From Haloprofundus salinisoli (GTDB taxonomy: Archaea > Halobacteriota > Halobacteria > Halobacteriales > Haloferacaceae), in NCBI RefSeq assembly GCF_020097815.1, contig NZ_CP083663.1, positions 992,001-1,056,000 of the forward strand: a stretch of 64,000 nucleotides of DNA, read 5' to 3'. The notes beneath the pieces were generated by a model, which saw only the letters and a program-made list of their open reading frames with translations, was not told where the DNA came from and made no database searches. A program made the translations under genes and the position numbers. Positions 34,077 to 42,676 of this stretch are shown here, one piece after another (position 1 is the first letter of the stretch; each line of letters begins with the position of its first letter).

Positions 34077-35564
34077 ATGCGCAGACGTGACGTGCTGCGC
34101 GGAAGCGCCGCCGCGCTCGGTCTCTCGACCGTCCCGACGCTGACGACGAGTCGCGTCGACGCACACCCGGGGCCGTACCGCCCCTACGGGTTCGTCGACG
34201 TCCGGGGGGCGAAAGAGGCCGTCGTCGCTCCCGACGGACAGCGAGCGTTCGTCGCCGCCACCGGTGGGTACGCCGTCGTCGACCTCTCGGTCGCCGACCG
34301 ACCCGAACTGCTCGCCGAGCGTCGAGAGCTCCTCTCGGAGCGCGAAGGGGGACCGCTGCGGCAGGTGTGGGACGTGAAACTCGACGACGCTCGCGACCGA
34401 CTGCTCGTCGTCGGCCCCGCCAACGGCATTCCGGGCGCGCTCTCGGGGCTGCTCGTCGAAGACGTCTCGAACCCGCAGGACCCGGAGACGCTGGCTTTCT
34501 TCGAGACCGACTACCCGATTCACAACTGCTATTTCAGCGGCGGCTACGCCTACCTCACCGCCAACGAGTACGACCGCAATCCGCTCGTCGCCGTCGACCT
34601 CCGCGACGACGACCCGCGGGAGGTCGCCCGGTGGTCACTCTTGGACGAGAACTCCGCGTGGGACGACGTCTCGGCGGGTCGCCGCACCGTTCACGACGTG
34701 TGGGTACAGGACGGCGTCGCGTACCTCGCCCACTGGGACGCCGGGACGTGGATGCTCGACGTCTCGGACCCGACGAACCCGCAGACGATCGGCCGCCTCG
34801 ACGGTCCCTCGCCGTCGTCGCTCGCGGTCTCCGACGGCCAGCGCGCTCGACGGGAGGCGACCGTGCCGCCGGGTAACGACCACTACGTGGCGACGAACGA
34901 GGACGGAACGCTGCTCGGCGTCGGCAAGGAATCGTGGGCCGAAGGGACCGACGGCGAACTGGTCGGCGGGCCGAGCGGCGTCGAGCTGTGGGACGTCTCG
35001 GACCCGGCGGACCCCCAGAAACTGTCGACCATCGATCCGCCGCCGACGCCGGACCCGACGTACGGCGGCGTCTGGACCACCTCACACAACTTCGAGCTCC
35101 GCGACGAGCGACTGTACACCTCCTGGTACCGAGGCGGCGTCAAGCGTCACGACATCTCCGACCCGTCCAACCCGGAGGAGCTCGCGTGGTGGCGCGACCC
35201 CGGCCACGCGAGTTTCTGGACCGCTCGCCTCGCCGTCCCCGGAGAGACGTTCGTCGCCAGTAGCATGGGCACCGACGACGCCACCGGACGGCTGTACGTC
35301 TTCCCCGACCACGCGGGACAGCAGGCGAATCCCCCATCGCTCGGGGAGTCCGAGACCAGCGGCGTCGACGTGCTGACACCGACCGAGTCGCCGGAACGCG
35401 AGAACGGAGACGCGAACGACGAGGCGAATCCGGGGTCGACCGGCGGCGACGCCGACTCGTCGGCTATCCTCGCACCCGGGTTCGGCGTCGGGACCGCGGT
35501 GGCGGCGCTCGGCGTCGGCGCGTGGTGGTCGACCCGGCGAGAGAAGAACGGACAAAACGAGTAA
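34077..35564 (+). CDS. Tat-exported LVIVD-repeat surface protein with PGF-CTERM-like tail
   Basis: The 495-aa protein opens with RRRDVLRGSAAALG, a twin-arginine signal, so it is exported folded. The body has repeated LVIVD-type beta-propeller units (LLVEDVSNPQDPETLAFF, MLDVSDPTNPQTIGRL, LWDVSDPADPQKLSTI, RHDISDPSNPEELAWW). After an acidic Thr/Ser/Glu-rich linker the C-terminus reads APGFGVGTAVAALGVGAWW plus basic residues, closely like the PGF-CTERM signal cut by archaeosortase A for lipid attachment. Expected location is the cell surface; the ligand is unknown. GCTTATTCG about 27 bases upstream is the likely promoter. Confidence 0.88.
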   Translation: MRRRDVLRGSAAALGLSTVPTLTTSRVDAHPGPYRPYGFVDVRGAKEAVVAPDGQRAFVAATGGYAVVDLSVADRPELLAERRELLSEREGGPLRQVWDVKLDDARDRLLVVGPANGIPGALSGLLVEDVSNPQDPETLAFFETDYPIHNCYFSGGYAYLTANEYDRNPLVAVDLRDDDPREVARWSLLDENSAWDDVSAGRRTVHDVWVQDGVAYLAHWDAGTWMLDVSDPTNPQTIGRLDGPSPSSLAVSDGQRARREATVPPGNDHYVATNEDGTLLGVGKESWAEGTDGELVGGPSGVELWDVSDPADPQKLSTIDPPPTPDPTYGGVWTTSHNFELRDERLYTSWYRGGVKRHDISDPSNPEELAWWRDPGHASFWTARLAVPGETFVASSMGTDDATGRLYVFPDHAGQQANPPSLGESETSGVDVLTPTESPERENGDANDEANPGSTGGDADSSAILAPGFGVGTAVAALGVGAWWSTRREKNGQNE

Positions 35565-35595
35565 CGAGACGACGGTAGCGGACGACGGCGCGTGA

Positions 35596-36675
35596 TTAGG
35601 AACTCGCCTCGACGTCGGTGTCAGCCTTCTGGTCGGTCGGGTCGCGCATCTCGCCCATCACCTCTTCGAGGGCGTCGGTCGCGGTGAGCAACCCGACGAC
35701 TTCGCCGTCTCTCCGCACGAACGCTAACTCCTGCTCTTCCTCCTGGAACCGGTCTATGGCCTCGCTGACCGTCGTCTCCGCGTCGAGCGTCAGCGGCGGA
35801 GCCGCGATGTCCTCGAACGTCACCTCGCCGGACGAGAGCCCGTCGTAGGCGTTGATGACCGTGGGCGCGTAGACGATCCCGCGGAAATCGGAGAGCGACT
35901 CACCGGTGAGCGGGAATCGCGTGTGCGGATTCGCCTCGACGACGGCGAGGTTCTCTTCCACGGAGAACGCCGTCGAGAGCACGGCCACGTCGTCGACGTC
36001 GACCATCACCTCGGAGATCGGTTCCTCGCCGACTTCGAGCGCGTTCATCACCTCTTCGCGGCGTTCCTCCGAGAGGTCGCCGGCTTCGAGAATCGACGCC
36101 ATCTGCCGGCGGAGGTCGGCGCGGTTCTCCACGCTGTCCTCTTCGGCTTCGGTCCACGACCGGGTGAGTTCGACGCCGAACAGGCGGAGCGTCCACTTGG
36201 CGACGCCGTCACCGAGTTTGATGATGGGGTAGATGGACATTGCGAAGTAGTACAGCGGCGTCGCGCCGTACGTACAGACCCACTTGCTCCGCTCGACGCC
36301 GAGGTAGGTCGGCGTCTGTTCGCCGTGGGTGAGGTGGACCAGGTTGATGACGAGGAACGCGAGAATCGCGCCCGCGCTGATCGAGGCGAGGAACGTTCCT
36401 TCGATGAACGGCTCGAAGATGGCCGCCAGCGCCGGTTCGGCGACGATACCGACGGCGATGCTGGTCGCGGTGATGCCGACCTGGCAGCTCGTGAGATAAA
36501 TTTCGAGGCGGTCGGTCATGTCCCACGCCCGTTCGAGCGCCTTCGAGCCCTGGAACTCGGACTCGGGGAACTGTCGGACCCGCGTGAGCGCGAACTCGAT
36601 AGCGACGAAGAAGCCGTTCGCCAGAATGAGTAGGACTCCGACAAGTAACCGAACCGCGATGACGGGAGCTTCCAT
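35596..36675 (-). CDS. CNNM/HlyC-type membrane protein with CBS pair
   Basis: The 359-aa protein has a DUF21 (CNNM) membrane domain of four helices (LLVGVLLILANGFFVAIEFAL at the start, GITATSIAVGIVAEPALAAIF next), two CBS motifs (about residues 205-330) and an acidic tail. It lacks the CorC/HlyC C-terminal domain. Relatives export magnesium or cobalt or regulate such transport. HLTHGEQTPTYLGVERS is the conserved region after helix 3. The ATG at 36675 is supported by CTATTTTG about 30 bases upstream; an ATG at 36705 lies within that promoter. Confidence 0.87.
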   Translation of the reverse strand: MEAPVIAVRLLVGVLLILANGFFVAIEFALTRVRQFPESEFQGSKALERAWDMTDRLEIYLTSCQVGITATSIAVGIVAEPALAAIFEPFIEGTFLASISAGAILAFLVINLVHLTHGEQTPTYLGVERSKWVCTYGATPLYYFAMSIYPIIKLGDGVAKWTLRLFGVELTRSWTEAEEDSVENRADLRRQMASILEAGDLSEERREEVMNALEVGEEPISEVMVDVDDVAVLSTAFSVEENLAVVEANPHTRFPLTGESLSDFRGIVYAPTVINAYDGLSSGEVTFEDIAAPPLTLDAETTVSEAIDRFQEEEQELAFVRRDGEVVGLLTATDALEEVMGEMRDPTDQKADTDVEASS

Positions 36676-36823
36676 GTAGCCGTACTGTTCGCGGTACAAG
36701 AACAAAATAGCCGGGGGCGACGATTACCCTCCTACCGGCCCTGCGTCCGTCTGCGGCCGACTCGGGCCCGACGGCCCACGGCGAACCACAACATACGCAT
36801 AGCTGCGGTTCCAAGAGTCGCCA

Positions 36824-37150
36824 ATGAGCGACGACAGCCTCAAGGAGCAAATCGAGAACTGGATGGTCGGCCAGATGCCCATCATCCAGATGCACGGCGG
36901 GACGAGCGTCGTGCGCGAAGCGAACCCGGAGACGGGTGAAGTCGTCGTCGAGCTCGGCGGCACCTGTTCCGGCTGCGGCATCAGCAACGTCACCGCGACC
37001 AACATCAAAGCCGACCTCATCCGCGACTTCGAGGATGTCCGAGACGTGACGGTGAAGGTTCCGAGCACCGGCGATCAGGGCAGCAGCACGGTCGAAGGCG
37101 GCCGCGGGGGGGAGCTGCAGTTCTCCAACGAGTCGGCCGAACACTTCTGA
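36824..37150 (+). CDS. NifU C-terminal-domain protein (Fe-S scaffold)
   Basis: The 108-aa protein is a stand-alone NifU/Nfu domain with the cluster-binding pair in CSGCGIS (Cys-x-x-Cys) and the preceding VVVELGGT. Such proteins carry [4Fe-4S] clusters to target enzymes. The spacing from the ATG to an ATAC element near 36795 fits a leaderless start. The N-terminal helix ([21 protein letters not shown]) is usual for the domain, and the last 30 residues are a hydrophilic extension. Confidence 0.9.
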   Translation: MSDDSLKEQIENWMVGQMPIIQMHGGTSVVREANPETGEVVVELGGTCSGCGISNVTATNIKADLIRDFEDVRDVTVKVPSTGDQGSSTVEGGRGGELQFSNESAEHF

Positions 37151-37339
37151 ATCAGCCACAGCCCGTCGGTACCGTCAGCGCCCGTCCGCCGCAACATCGA
37201 CCCCACCCTCGCCTTTTTCACCGATAACGAAACCATCCGTTCGCGTGTACTGACCGTCACACGAAGTCGGCCATGACGGGAGTGCGGAGCACCGCTTCGC
37301 ATCACGGAATCCCTCGATGCTCCGTCTGTTCGCCAGCTC

Positions 37340-38734
37340 TCAGAGCGCCCGCTCTAACGACGATGCGACCTGTCGCGTCTTCTCCGCCAGTTGCTCGGAG
37401 ACGTGTCCGGCCTCGACGGCCGCGTCGAGTTCGTCGTCGTCGACGCGTTCGACCCGCCCGTCCGGGTGTTTCACCACGTCGACGTGTAGGTCGACGTAGC
37501 GAATCTCGTCGGGGAAGCACTCGACCGGCGTGCAGATGTTGACGTACGTCCCCTTCCGCTCGCAGTCGGCACCCCGGTAGACCGTCGGGTACCACCAGCG
37601 GCCCTCGCGGAACTTCGTGAGCGCCGTGTCGCCGCTCTCGCGCTTCGTGCCGAGCGCGTCGTAGCGTCCGCCGCCGGACATCGTCCGCTCGACGGCGACC
37701 GTCCCCTCGTCGTCGCGTTCGACGACTTCGCCCGAACCGAGCGTGATGAGCCGTCCGTCCGGTTTACCGTGGCCGATTCGAACGGAGTCGCCCTCGACGG
37801 GGCCGAACTGGTCGGCGACGACGCCGAACGGGAACTCACCGTCCTCGAACTCGCAGAGCGCCTCCGCCAGATCGACGCCGGCGCTCGCGGCGTTCGCCGC
37901 GGCCTTCGTCCGGTGGTGGCCGGGCATCGTCGTCGACACCTTTCGACGCAGGTCGTCGAGCGCGAACCGCGACTCGCGGCCGAACCAGACCCACGCACCG
38001 GCGGCGGGGACGACGACGCCGGGGTCGCCGACGGACTCGTCGAGCGCCGCGTCCATCGCCCGGGCGCGGTCGCTCGCGCCGTCGAGCGCCTCCCGGAGCG
38101 CGGTCATATCCGCCTCCGTGGCGCTGTGTCGCCAGCGGATGCCCCACCCCTCGGGAACGTCGGGGTCCAGCAGGTCGGTCATCCCCGCGAGTTCGCGCCC
38201 GGCCGCGTCGTCGTGGGTCGCCACCGTCGTCTCCTCCCGGCCGGGAACGAGCGTCACGAGGCCGTCGTGGGCGCGGAGTTCGGTGTCCAACTGCGGTCGG
38301 TCGTCGTCCCACGGCGGCGTCGACGAGGTCACCTGTACGCGGAGCGCGTCGCCCGCTTCCACGCGGTCGTCGGCGTTACGGTAGGGGAGGTAGCCGTCCG
38401 TCGCGCCGAGGTCCACGACGGCACCCCCGCCGAGCGTCTCTCTCACCCGTCCGTCGAACACCGCCCCTTCGGGTGCCGGGTCGGTCCACGCGAAGGCGTC
38501 GATGCCGACCGCTCGGAGTCGCTCGCGGGCGCGGTCGACGGCCGTCTCGTCGCCGGTGACGCCGACGCCCTGGCGGTCGTCGGTCGTCTCGACGGCGACG
38601 TCGTGGGTCTCGGCGTCGAACTCGGCGTCGAACCGTCGCTTGATGGGACCTGACGCCTGCACAACGTCGTCGCCCGCGTCGAGGAACAGTCGCGTCAGCG
38701 CCGTCGTGTAGATGCCGCGGACGCGGACCTTCAT
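37340..38734 (-). CDS. RNase E/G-like FAU-1 protein
   Basis: The 464-aa protein matches the archaeal FAU-1 family, described in Pyrococcus as an AU-rich RNA-binding protein with RNase E-like activity. An N-terminal domain with an S1-like segment (GGGAVVDLGATDGYLPYRNA) is followed by the central region with HHRTKAAANAASAGVDLAE and a C-terminal DUF402 domain (WYPTVYRGADCERKG and YVDLHVDVVKHPDG). The ATG at 38734 overlaps the stop of the upstream gene by four bases; the longer open frame to 38845 reads through that gene. It probably takes part in rRNA or mRNA processing. Confidence 0.87.
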   Translation of the reverse strand: MKVRVRGIYTTALTRLFLDAGDDVVQASGPIKRRFDAEFDAETHDVAVETTDDRQGVGVTGDETAVDRARERLRAVGIDAFAWTDPAPEGAVFDGRVRETLGGGAVVDLGATDGYLPYRNADDRVEAGDALRVQVTSSTPPWDDDRPQLDTELRAHDGLVTLVPGREETTVATHDDAAGRELAGMTDLLDPDVPEGWGIRWRHSATEADMTALREALDGASDRARAMDAALDESVGDPGVVVPAAGAWVWFGRESRFALDDLRRKVSTTMPGHHRTKAAANAASAGVDLAEALCEFEDGEFPFGVVADQFGPVEGDSVRIGHGKPDGRLITLGSGEVVERDDEGTVAVERTMSGGGRYDALGTKRESGDTALTKFREGRWWYPTVYRGADCERKGTYVNICTPVECFPDEIRYVDLHVDVVKHPDGRVERVDDDELDAAVEAGHVSEQLAEKTRQVASSLERAL

Positions 38735-39105
38735 AGGGCGTCGGGGTCGCGGGCGAACCGCACTCGGTCGTGGACCGTCGGGCCGAGCGTCAGTTCGACG
38801 ACGTCGTCGGAGAGGATTCGACCGCCTTCGACGGGAACGCCCCACGAGTCGAACTGGAGGTAGCCGCGCATGCTCGCGCCGTGGGTGTAGAGGTCGACGT
38901 GGTCGACGACGTGTTGCTGTATCTCGTCGCTGCTGTGTGCCATCTCCATGTCGGAGTAGAACGTTCCGCCGTCGGCGAAGAACGCCGCCAGCGCGTCGGC
39001 GTCTTCGGCGACAGCCTCGGCGACGAGGTCCGACGCCTCCCGAATCTGCTCGGTGTCGACGCCGACCTCCCGGAGCGCCGCCTGCGTTCGCGAGTCGAAG
39101 TGCAT
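38731..39105 (-). CDS. Conserved haloarchaeal protein upstream of FAU-1
   Basis: The 124-aa protein has a helical first half (REASDLVAEAVAEDADALAA) and a beta-rich second half (SMRGYLQFDSWGVPVEGGRI), with no membrane segments. I recall it as DUF7532-type, with no known function. Its stop overlaps the FAU-1 start (ATGA), so the two are translationally coupled and may act together on RNA. MHFDSRTQAAL at 39105 is chosen because the frame upstream has poor, Arg/Pro-rich composition. Confidence 0.72.
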   Translation of the reverse strand: MHFDSRTQAALREVGVDTEQIREASDLVAEAVAEDADALAAFFADGGTFYSDMEMAHSSDEIQQHVVDHVDLYTHGASMRGYLQFDSWGVPVEGGRILSDDVVELTLGPTVHDRVRFARDPDAL

Positions 39106-39224
39106 ACCCGACGTTGGGCGGGAGGGGATTTCAGCGTACCTCGTTGACGGCGGTGCGGACGCGGAGCCTCGCGGGCGGTGCAAGCGGGCCCAAGAGATTA
39201 GGCGTCTCCGGGAGACGTACCATC

Positions 39225-40241
39225 ATGCCGAACGAACGGGATCCTATCGAACGGGCGTCGGCGGGGTCGGTCGATCTCTACGACGTTTCGACGTGGGAGG
39301 AGCGCAGCTCCCTCGACGGGCTGTCGGTGTTTCTCTGGAAACTAATCACGGCGACGTTACGGTTCGTCATCATCCTCGTCGCGTTGCTGTTGCTCGTCGC
39401 CATCGGCGGCCTCACCGTCGTCTCGACACCGGAAGTGGGGATACTGACGGTTCTGTCGGTGGTTCCGGCGCTCGCACTGGCCGGCTACGTCTACTACTCG
39501 GACGTGACGAGCAACGAACCGCTGTCGCTGCTGGTCGCTACCTTTCTGCTCGGGGTGCTGACGGCGAACTTCGCGGCGCTCATCAACAGCGCGTTCTCGG
39601 AGTACTTCCAGCTGGTTCCGGTCATCGGGATGGTCTTCTTCTACTATCTCGTCGTCGGCCCCGTCGAGGAGACGGTCAAACTGCTGGCGGTTCGTCTGTA
39701 CGCGTATCGGAGCGAGCGCTTCGACGCCGTCATCGACGGCGCGGTGTACGGGGCGATGGCCGGTCTCGGCTTTGCGACCATCGAAAACGCACTGTACATC
39801 ACGCAGGGCGTCGAACCCACGCAGTTGGAGTTCGGACTCGAACTCATCGGCGTCGGTGGGGAGATAACGGCCGTCCGGGCGCTCGCCGGCCCCGGCCACG
39901 TCATCTACTCGGCGTTCGCGGGCTACTATCTCGGCCTCGCCAAGTTCAACCGCGAGAACAGCGGCCCCATCGTCGTCAAAGGGTTGCTCATCGCCGCGTT
40001 CATCCACGGCACGTACAACACCACCGTCGGCCTCGGGTCGGGGCTCATCTGGTTGCTCATGCAGACCGTCGTTCCGTTCAGCGTGCCGCAACTGGCCGCG
40101 TACCTCTGCTACGTTATCCTCTACGACGGCTTCTTCGGGTACCTGCTCTACCGGAAGATCAAGCGCTACCGCAACACCTACTGGGCGGTCCACGACGACG
40201 AGACTGTCCGCGACGAGAGCGTCGTCGAGAAGTCGACGTAG
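39225..40241 (+). CDS. PrsW-family intramembrane metalloprotease
   Basis: The 338-aa protein has eight or so hydrophobic segments and the PrsW signatures in order: VGPVEETVKLLAVR (EExxK), ATIENALYI (ENxxY), AGPGHVIYSAFAGY and AAFIHGTYNT with candidate metal-binding His. Bacterial PrsW cuts the anti-sigma factor RsiW; archaeal substrates are unknown. The ATG at 39225 is chosen because the open frame upstream (from 38712) is an Arg-rich shadow of the FAU-1 operon. The first 35 residues are hydrophilic and cytoplasmic. Confidence 0.9.
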   Translation: MPNERDPIERASAGSVDLYDVSTWEERSSLDGLSVFLWKLITATLRFVIILVALLLLVAIGGLTVVSTPEVGILTVLSVVPALALAGYVYYSDVTSNEPLSLLVATFLLGVLTANFAALINSAFSEYFQLVPVIGMVFFYYLVVGPVEETVKLLAVRLYAYRSERFDAVIDGAVYGAMAGLGFATIENALYITQGVEPTQLEFGLELIGVGGEITAVRALAGPGHVIYSAFAGYYLGLAKFNRENSGPIVVKGLLIAAFIHGTYNTTVGLGSGLIWLLMQTVVPFSVPQLAAYLCYVILYDGFFGYLLYRKIKRYRNTYWAVHDDETVRDESVVEKST

Positions 40242-40318
40242 TCGGGCGGAAATGCGCGTTTTAGCGCCGCTTCGGCGGTTGTAACGCTCCTCCCTGCCCA
40301 CAAAGGATATGTACTGTC

Positions 40319-40344
40319 ATGCCATAGCACGACCTGTATGGCAT
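40319..40344 (+). promoter_or_regulatory. Inverted repeat over the start of the 60-aa zinc-finger gene
   Basis: ATGCCATA (40319-40326) and TATGGCAT (40337-40344) are perfect eight-base inverted arms with a ten-base spacer. The right arm contains the ATG at 40338. A GGATATGTAC element near 40305 would place the transcription start at the same spot, so a bound dimer would block initiation. Confidence 0.5.
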
Positions 40345-40520
40345 CTGAACCCAGCGACGACATGTTCGACCAGTTCTTAACTGACCGTGGTCACGAGACG
40401 GAACCGCAACGCTGGGATCGATCCTATAACAAGAAACAGTGTCCGGACTGCGGGGCGCTCCACGACGATACGGACGACGCCGTGACGTGTACGGTCTGCG
40501 GGTGGGACCCCGCCGCCTGA
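40338..40520 (+). CDS. 60-aa zinc-finger protein (HVO_0416-type)
   Basis: The protein has two Cys pairs, CPDCG and CTVCG, 15 residues apart, forming a small zinc ribbon, with an acidic N-terminus. I recall a matching family named after Haloferax volcanii HVO_0416, one of the tiny one-domain zinc-finger proteins that affect growth, biofilm or swarming when deleted. A perfect inverted repeat overlaps its start codon, so self-regulation or control by another small regulator is possible. Confidence 0.85.
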   Translation: MASEPSDDMFDQFLTDRGHETEPQRWDRSYNKKQCPDCGALHDDTDDAVTCTVCGWDPAA

Positions 40521-40828
40521 GTTCGGTCTCCATCGGTCCTCACCATTTTTCTGCGGCCGGCTCTCGAACACCGAGCGTCAGCGACGCATCCGGGCGTCAG
40601 CGACGGGTCTGAGCGTGCGTCGACACGTCTGGCCCCGAGTCGACACTAGAGGCGGTCGACCGGTTGCGTGCCCGACGACTCGCCCGCTGTGTCGCCGACG
40701 GTTCGGCCCGTTTCGTGAGCGTAGTCGGTGCGGACTCGACGGGAGGGTCGAAGACCGGTCGATGACCGCGTTCACGCCGCCGAAAGAAGCCACGTGGTTT
40801 ATCACACCGCAGGGCGTGAACCGGGATA
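40521..40828. other. 308-base intergenic region upstream of the UvrD-type helicase
   Basis: No gene is convincing here; the minus-strand frame at 40578-40805 has shadow-like Arg/Ser composition. The region holds a T-run near 40545-40549 (possible terminator), a direct repeat GCGTCAGCGACG at about 40574-40585 and 40592-40603, and GTGGTTTATCAC near 40795-40806, which provides the TATA box about 27 bases before the helicase ATG. Confidence 0.5.
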
Positions 40829-42673
40829 ATGGCTGAGACAGCTCCCACCGTCACCCGGCTGTTCGGTGGCCCGGGCAGCGGGAAGACCACCGCCCTTCTC
40901 AATCGCGTCGAAGAGTTACTCGAAGAAGATGACGTCGAGTTCCGCGACATCCTCGTCGTCTCCTACACACGTGCAGCGGCCCAAGAAGTCAGAGAACGCC
41001 TCGCCGAGCGCCTCGACATCTCTCCCCGCGCGCTCCAAGGCAACGTCTGTACGATGCACGCGAAAGCGTACGAACTGCTCAACCTCTCGCGCGGCGACGT
41101 CGTCGGCGAGAAGGACAAAAAGGAGTTCTGCGAGGAGTTCGGCCTGGAGTACGAGGACGAGTACGGCGGTAAGGGCCGCCGAACCGCCCGCTCGACGACC
41201 ATCGGCAACAAGGTCATCGCCACGAGTCAGTGGCTCCAGCGGACCCAGCGCGACGTCGCCGACTGGTACGACGTGCCGTTCCAGTGGAACGTCGAGAAGG
41301 TTCGACTGCCCCCCGAAATCGACCCCAACGCCCAGGAGGGGAACAAGTACACGCCGACGTGGCCCTCCTCGGACGACCGCGTCGACATCCCCGAGGCGAT
41401 TCGCGGCTGGCGCAACTACAAGGGACAGAACGGCCTCGTCGGCTTCGCCGACATGCTCCAGCGGGTGAAACAGCGCTCGCTGTTGCCGAGCGTCGACTAC
41501 CTCGTTATCGACGAGTTCCAGGACATCACGACGCTGCAGTACGAGGTGTACGAGGAGTGGAAGCCGCACATGAAACGCGTGCTCATCGCCGGCGACGACG
41601 ACCAGGTCGTCTACGCGTGGCAGGGCGCGGACCCCAACCTCCTGTTGGACGCCGAACGCGACGAGGACGAGGTGCTCCCGAACTCCTACCGACTTCCCTC
41701 GCGCATCCTCAACGTCGTCAACAAGGAGATTCGACACATCGAGAAGCGCCAGGAGAAGGACCTCAAACCGAGAAAGGAGGGCGGCGTCGTCGAGGCCGTC
41801 GAGAATCCCTCGATGCTCAACCTCGTCCGCAACGTTCGCTACACTGTCCAGCAGGACGACGGCGACATCATGCTGTTGTTCCGGGCGCGCTACCAGATGT
41901 TCCAGTTCATCGACGACTTCATCAAGGAGGGCATCCCGTTCAGCGTGCTCACCGACCAGCGGATGTGGACCGACCGCCTCACCCAGTACGTCCGCGGCGT
42001 CGAGCGCATCGAGAACGAAGAGCCCATCACCGGCCTGCAGGCGCGGCGCTTCGCCGGCATGCTGCAGGAGTCGGCGTTCGGCTCGAACGACCGTGACGAC
42101 CTCTACGACCTCATCGACGACTACGAGGAGGAGGCTGACGTCGACGACCTCGCCGAGATCGAGATCCCGCTCGCCGAAATCAAGAACCTCGTACCGTTCC
42201 TCCCCGACTCCACGTCCGCCAGCGACATGGTTCGGAAAGTGACGAGCTTCCAGCGCAAGTCCATCGACGCGTACTTCGGCGGGAAGTACGAGGGGATGGA
42301 CCCCAACCGCGTCCGCATCGGCACCATCCACTCCGCGAAGGGTCGCGAAGCCGACCACGTGTTCGTCGCCACCGACCTCACCGAGAAGGTGGTCGAACAG
42401 ATGGCGGCGACCGTCGACCAGCAGGGTATCGAGGTCGAGGGCGTCGAGGAGTTCACGAAGACGACGAGCCCCGTCCCGGTGCTGACGAACAACGAGCGCC
42501 GCGTGTTCTACGTCGGGATGAGCCGCGCGCGCGAACGCCTCGTCCTCCTCGAGAACCTCGTCGACGGCGCGCCGACGCTTCCCATCAGCGTGCTCCTGCA
42601 CAACGAGATCCGCGACGAACCGGCCGAGGAGATGCTGGAGAAGGCCCAGGAGCCGCCGACACCGGAACCGTAG
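40829..42673 (+). CDS. UvrD/Rep-family superfamily 1 helicase
   Basis: The 614-aa protein shows the SF1A helicase motifs in order: FGGPGSGKTTALLNRV (I), VVSYTRAAAQEVRERL (Ia), LVIDEFQDIT (II), AGDDDQVVYAWQGAD (III), LPNSYRLPSRIL (IV), GTIHSAKGREADHVFVATDL (V) and VFYVGMSRARERLVLL (VI). It would unwind DNA 3' to 5', probably in repair or replication restart. It is shorter than UvrD because the 2B-type insertions are reduced. The following M24 peptidase gene begins three bases after its stop, so the two are cotranscribed. Confidence 0.93.
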   Translation: MAETAPTVTRLFGGPGSGKTTALLNRVEELLEEDDVEFRDILVVSYTRAAAQEVRERLAERLDISPRALQGNVCTMHAKAYELLNLSRGDVVGEKDKKEFCEEFGLEYEDEYGGKGRRTARSTTIGNKVIATSQWLQRTQRDVADWYDVPFQWNVEKVRLPPEIDPNAQEGNKYTPTWPSSDDRVDIPEAIRGWRNYKGQNGLVGFADMLQRVKQRSLLPSVDYLVIDEFQDITTLQYEVYEEWKPHMKRVLIAGDDDQVVYAWQGADPNLLLDAERDEDEVLPNSYRLPSRILNVVNKEIRHIEKRQEKDLKPRKEGGVVEAVENPSMLNLVRNVRYTVQQDDGDIMLLFRARYQMFQFIDDFIKEGIPFSVLTDQRMWTDRLTQYVRGVERIENEEPITGLQARRFAGMLQESAFGSNDRDDLYDLIDDYEEEADVDDLAEIEIPLAEIKNLVPFLPDSTSASDMVRKVTSFQRKSIDAYFGGKYEGMDPNRVRIGTIHSAKGREADHVFVATDLTEKVVEQMAATVDQQGIEVEGVEEFTKTTSPVPVLTNNERRVFYVGMSRARERLVLLENLVDGAPTLPISVLLHNEIRDEPAEEMLEKAQEPPTPEP

Positions 42674-42676
42674 GCG

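Noticed and set aside
38712-39224. N-terminal extension of the PrsW gene to 38712
   Set aside because: The extension is Arg/Ser-rich shadow of the FAU-1 operon on the other strand; the membrane protein begins naturally at 39225.
40578-40805. A 75-codon minus-strand frame before the helicase gene
   Set aside because: Arg/Ser-rich, no hydrophobic core or motif, and it overlaps the helicase promoter.
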